Source of the DNA: Nannocystis sp. RBIL2
GTDB lineage: Bacteria; Myxococcota_A; Polyangia; Nannocystales; Nannocystaceae
Assembly: GCF_026626745.1 (NCBI RefSeq)
Contig: NZ_JAPNJW010000001.1
Span: 2,278,001 to 2,342,000 of the forward strand
Reading direction: 5' to 3'
DNA: 64,000 nucleotides
Part shown: positions 61,369-64,000 of the stretch, in pieces
Layout: each line of letters starts with the position of its first letter
Numbering within the stretch: position 1 is the first letter of the stretch
Notes under the pieces: model-generated
What the model saw: the letters and a program-made list of their open reading frames with translations, nothing else
Database searches by the model: none
Told to the model about the DNA's origin: nothing
Position numbers and translations under genes: made by a program

Positions 61369-63726
61369 ATGCTGCGACTCGTCTCGACGCGCGCCCTCAC
61401 GATCCTCTCGCTGCTCGCCCTCGCCTGTGAGAGCGACGGCGGCCGCGAGAGCGGCGAGACCGGCGATCATCCGATCGACGTCCCCGACCCCGTCGATCCG
61501 CCCGAGGCCGACCCTGGCGAATACCTCGAGGGCATCGAGGGCGAGTTCATCCGCGCCGCCGAGGAGTTCGGCGTCCCGGTCTCCCTGCTCAAGGCAGTCG
61601 CCTACGTCGAGACCCGCTGGGAGACGGTCGAGGGCCAGGTCGAGTTCGACGGGCGCGACGCCGCCTTCGGGCCGATGGCGCTGCGCGCCGCCAACCAACA
61701 GCGGGCCGCCGAGCTCCTGGGCGTCGACCTCGACGCGATCAAGACCGACCGCGAGACCAACATTCGCGCCGCCGCGGCTGTCCTGCGAGACATGTCCGAT
61801 CAGGAAGGCATCGACCGCGACGACCTCGGCGCGTGGGCCCTGGCGATCGCCGCTCTGGCCGCCATCGGCGACGACGCCGCCAGCGTCGGCTACATCCACA
61901 ACGACGTCTACGGCCTGATCAAGAACGGCCTCGTCGTCACCGACCACGACGGCAACGTGATCTCGGAGATCCCGCCCGAGCCCGACGTCGAGCCGCAGTA
62001 CACCCCTCCGGGCGGTCCGACCCTGGCCACCAACCCCGACCACGCCGGCGCGATCTTCCGCAGCTCGCCCAACTACGGCAGCCGCCCGGCCGGCGTCACC
62101 GGCGAGCGGCGCATGGTCATCATCCACTCGTGCGAGGGCGCCTACTCAGGCTGCTGGGGCTGGCTCGTCAACAAGGACTCGGGCGTCAGCGCTCATTACG
62201 TGGTCAAGGAGGACGGCTCGGAGATCTCCCAGCTCGTCAAGGAGGACAAGCGGGCCTGGCACATCGCCGCGAGCTACGACAAGAGCCTCAACGGCGGGCA
62301 AGAGTCGCAGCTCCACGGCACCAGTAGCAACAACTTCACCGTCGGCATCGAGCACGCCGGCTACGCCAAGCAAGCCGACTGGAACGCCAACCTGATCGAG
62401 CAGTCGGCCAAGCTGGTGTGCGACGTCACCAAGCGCCAGGGCATCCCGCGCGACAAGTACCACGTGGTCGCGCACGGCCAGCTGCAGCCGAACAACCGCA
62501 TCGACCCCGGCCCCAATTGGCCGTGGGCCACGTACTTCAACAAGATCGAGGCCGCCTGCGGCGGACAGCCCGAGGACCCGCCGCCGGAGCAGCCCGACCC
62601 GAACGAGCCGCCGCCCGACCCGCAGGACCCGCCGCCCGACGATCCGCCGCCGCCGATGAACTCGGATCCATCCGAGATCATCGTCGACAGCAGCAACGGC
62701 AACAACGATCCGGCGCGCGCCAAGTTCACCGCCTCCGCCAATTGGTCGGCGACCGCCGCGACGCCCGGCTTCTACGGCAGCAACTATTTGTTCGCCGCCG
62801 TCTCGCCGATGTCCGACGCGGCCGAGTTCTCGTTCTACCTCGCGGCCGTCGGCAGCAAGAAAGTCGAGATCTGGTACACCAGCGGCACCAATCGCGCCCC
62901 TGACGCGCCGATCGTCGCCTTCGACGCCCAGGGCAAGAACCTCGGCACGGTGAAGGTCAACATGCAAGCAGGCGGCAAGGCGTGGACCGCCGTCGGCACC
63001 TTCGCCTTCACCGCCGGGTGGAACAAGATCGCGGTGTCGCGCTGGACCACCGGCAATTACGTCGTCATCGCCGACGCCATCCGCGTCACCGCGGCCGGCG
63101 ACGATCCGCCGCCCCCGCCGCCGAACGGCGACCCGACCTACGATCAGTTGCTCGCGCTGACGCAGAGCTGCACGCAGCTGCCGGGCACCACCAAGTTCAA
63201 GACCGACTCGGCCGCGGCTGCCACCATCCCGATCTGCCAGCTCGACGGCGCGGTGTGGTGGCGCGCCGACGCCGACATCGACTGCGACGGCGCCCCGGAC
63301 CCCAAGTGCACCGTCGACCCGTACTACCAGCCCGAGACCTCGGCCAAGGACTCGCTGGGCAACTTCATCAACGCGGCCAAGACCGCGTTCCTGGTGGTGC
63401 CGCTGCCGAGCAACGGCTTCGACCCCAAGACCTACGGCATCAAGACCGGCTGGTCCGGCTACGGCAGCGTCGGCGCGATCCTCTACAACGGCAAGCTGAT
63501 CTACGCCCCCTACGCCGACGCCGGCCCGGCCGGCGTCATCGGTGAGCTGTCGTACCGCGCGGCCGAGCTGCTCGGCATCCCGCCGAGCCCGATCAACGGC
63601 GGCGTCGCCAGCGGCGTCACTTACATCGTCTTCACCGGCGCCAACTACGTCGACCCGATCGAGAGCCAGTCCGCCGCCGACGCGCTCGGCAAGCAACTGG
63701 CCGCCCAGCTGCTGGTCGACAACTGA
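61369..63726 (+). CDS. Multi-domain wall hydrolase lipoprotein: SLT-like, amidase, golvesin-like, GH75-like
   Basis: A 785-residue protein with a lipoprotein signal (ILSLLALAC). An SLT-like helical domain (about 50-170) shows [19 protein letters not shown] and [20 protein letters not shown], with a candidate catalytic Glu in VETRWE. An N-acetylmuramoyl-L-alanine amidase (PGRP/Amidase_2) domain (about 215-395) has zinc His in VIIHSCEG and in HGQLQPNN, Asp in RIDPGPNW. A Pro/Asp/Glu-rich linker is followed by a golvesin C-terminal-like beta domain (about 435-575) and a GH75 chitosanase-like domain (about 590-785) with the hallmark [13 protein letters not shown], Asp/Glu candidates there and in IGELSYR. 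It could cut both glycan strands and peptide links of murein, and chitosan-like polymers, fitting predation. The start at 61369 begins the signal sequence. Confidence 0.85.
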   Translation: MLRLVSTRALTILSLLALACESDGGRESGETGDHPIDVPDPVDPPEADPGEYLEGIEGEFIRAAEEFGVPVSLLKAVAYVETRWETVEGQVEFDGRDAAFGPMALRAANQQRAAELLGVDLDAIKTDRETNIRAAAAVLRDMSDQEGIDRDDLGAWALAIAALAAIGDDAASVGYIHNDVYGLIKNGLVVTDHDGNVISEIPPEPDVEPQYTPPGGPTLATNPDHAGAIFRSSPNYGSRPAGVTGERRMVIIHSCEGAYSGCWGWLVNKDSGVSAHYVVKEDGSEISQLVKEDKRAWHIAASYDKSLNGGQESQLHGTSSNNFTVGIEHAGYAKQADWNANLIEQSAKLVCDVTKRQGIPRDKYHVVAHGQLQPNNRIDPGPNWPWATYFNKIEAACGGQPEDPPPEQPDPNEPPPDPQDPPPDDPPPPMNSDPSEIIVDSSNGNNDPARAKFTASANWSATAATPGFYGSNYLFAAVSPMSDAAEFSFYLAAVGSKKVEIWYTSGTNRAPDAPIVAFDAQGKNLGTVKVNMQAGGKAWTAVGTFAFTAGWNKIAVSRWTTGNYVVIADAIRVTAAGDDPPPPPPNGDPTYDQLLALTQSCTQLPGTTKFKTDSAAAATIPICQLDGAVWWRADADIDCDGAPDPKCTVDPYYQPETSAKDSLGNFINAAKTAFLVVPLPSNGFDPKTYGIKTGWSGYGSVGAILYNGKLIYAPYADAGPAGVIGELSYRAAELLGIPPSPINGGVASGVTYIVFTGANYVDPIESQSAADALGKQLAAQLLVDN
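61779..61792. repeat. TGTC-N6-GACA palindrome inside the wall hydrolase gene
   Basis: TGTCCTGCGAGACA, followed directly by TGTCC. It encodes part of VLRDMS. Confidence 0.7.
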
Positions 63727-64000
63727 CCTGCGCATTCCGCCATGTCCTGGAGAGCATGTACCTCCGGACATGCGCCTCCGGGCCTCCTCGACCGGCCTCA
63801 CCCGCGCCGCGGCCGCGCACATGTCCCGAGGGGCATTGTGCGCAGGAGCACCGTCCGGACCCGCGGCGGCCGCGCGAACGGCGAGCGTCGCGCTGCCGCC
63901 GAGGCCGTCAGGGCCCTGGAGCGGCCGTTTTTCACGTGTGAGGAGCCCCCGCGCCGGGGCCCACCGCCGCGGCCTGCGCCACTTGGCGTCGCGCATTCGG
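63727..64000. other. Gene-free right end of the window
   Basis: Apart from the palindromes at 63741-63836, I see no supported gene in these 274 bp. A start or end of a gene beyond the edge cannot be judged. Confidence 0.5.
63741..63836 (+). repeat. Palindrome hairpins after the wall hydrolase gene
   Basis: Arms CATGTCC (63741-63747) and GGACATG (63766-63772) form a hairpin 15 bp after the stop and may end transcription. A degenerate copy TGTCCCGAGGGGCA lies at 63822-63835. Confidence 0.7.

Overview
The window is a 64 kb stretch of very GC-rich chromosome (clearly above 65% by eye) from a myxobacterium, most likely Nannocystineae (Nannocystis or a relative). The grounds are several Ser/Thr kinases (one with TPR repeats, plus the TPR tail of another protein), a hybrid histidine kinase with a kinase-like head, many lipoproteins with Ser/Thr- or Pro-rich linkers, a DUF4215 Cys-rich repeat with a MYXO-CTERM-like tail, many degradative secreted enzymes and a compact NRPS-PKS. 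All assignments come from reading motifs; no database was searched.

Layout. 1-7.5 kb is a signalling island: the C-terminus of a TPR protein, a trypsin-like protein that has lost two catalytic residues, an ECF-type sigma factor, a TPR kinase (frameshifted near 5645), an intact trypsin-like protease and a small unknown protein. Four of these carry a similar promoter-like motif, TGMCSG-(16-17 nt)-YACTAYC. 7.7-16.4 kb holds a 2-oxoglutarate oxygenase, a BON protein, an M36 metalloprotease, a CocE-type hydrolase, a membrane Cys4 protein and a frameshifted Cys-rich lipoprotein. 16.6-25.1 kb holds a lipoprotein, then a thioester alpha-2-macroglobulin followed by a translationally coupled small lipoprotein. 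25.2-36 kb is regulatory: a REC-DUF4388-roadblock-like regulator, an FAD monooxygenase/TetR divergent pair with its operator, and a response regulator next to a 2107-residue pseudokinase-AAA-GAF-histidine kinase-REC-HPt protein. 36-46.7 kb has a DUF4832 lipoprotein, a small lipoprotein, a membrane kinase, a radical SAM protein, gamma-glutamyltransferase, a DJ-1/PfpI protein, a zinc alcohol dehydrogenase and a tiny Fis-like DNA-binding protein.

47-61.2 kb looks like a small biosynthetic locus: a ketosynthase III, an orphan OmpR-type regulator, a PAS-STAS protein on the other strand, a medium-chain reductase and a 3138-residue NRPS-PKS with order (partial C)-A-T-C-A-T-KS-AT-ACP-TE. The second A domain has a proline-type code, there are no reductive PKS domains and the TE is intact. 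The simplest product is aminoacyl-proline extended by one C2 (or C3) unit, which could cyclise to a pyrrolopyrazinone. After it comes a secreted multi-domain wall hydrolase (SLT-like, amidase, golvesin-like, GH75-like).

The most striking unexplained feature is a dispersed 14-bp palindrome, TGTC(C/T)N4(G/A)GACA. About 18 good copies and about as many degenerate ones lie both between genes and inside genes, in differing reading frames. Several have grown into long hairpins at gene ends.
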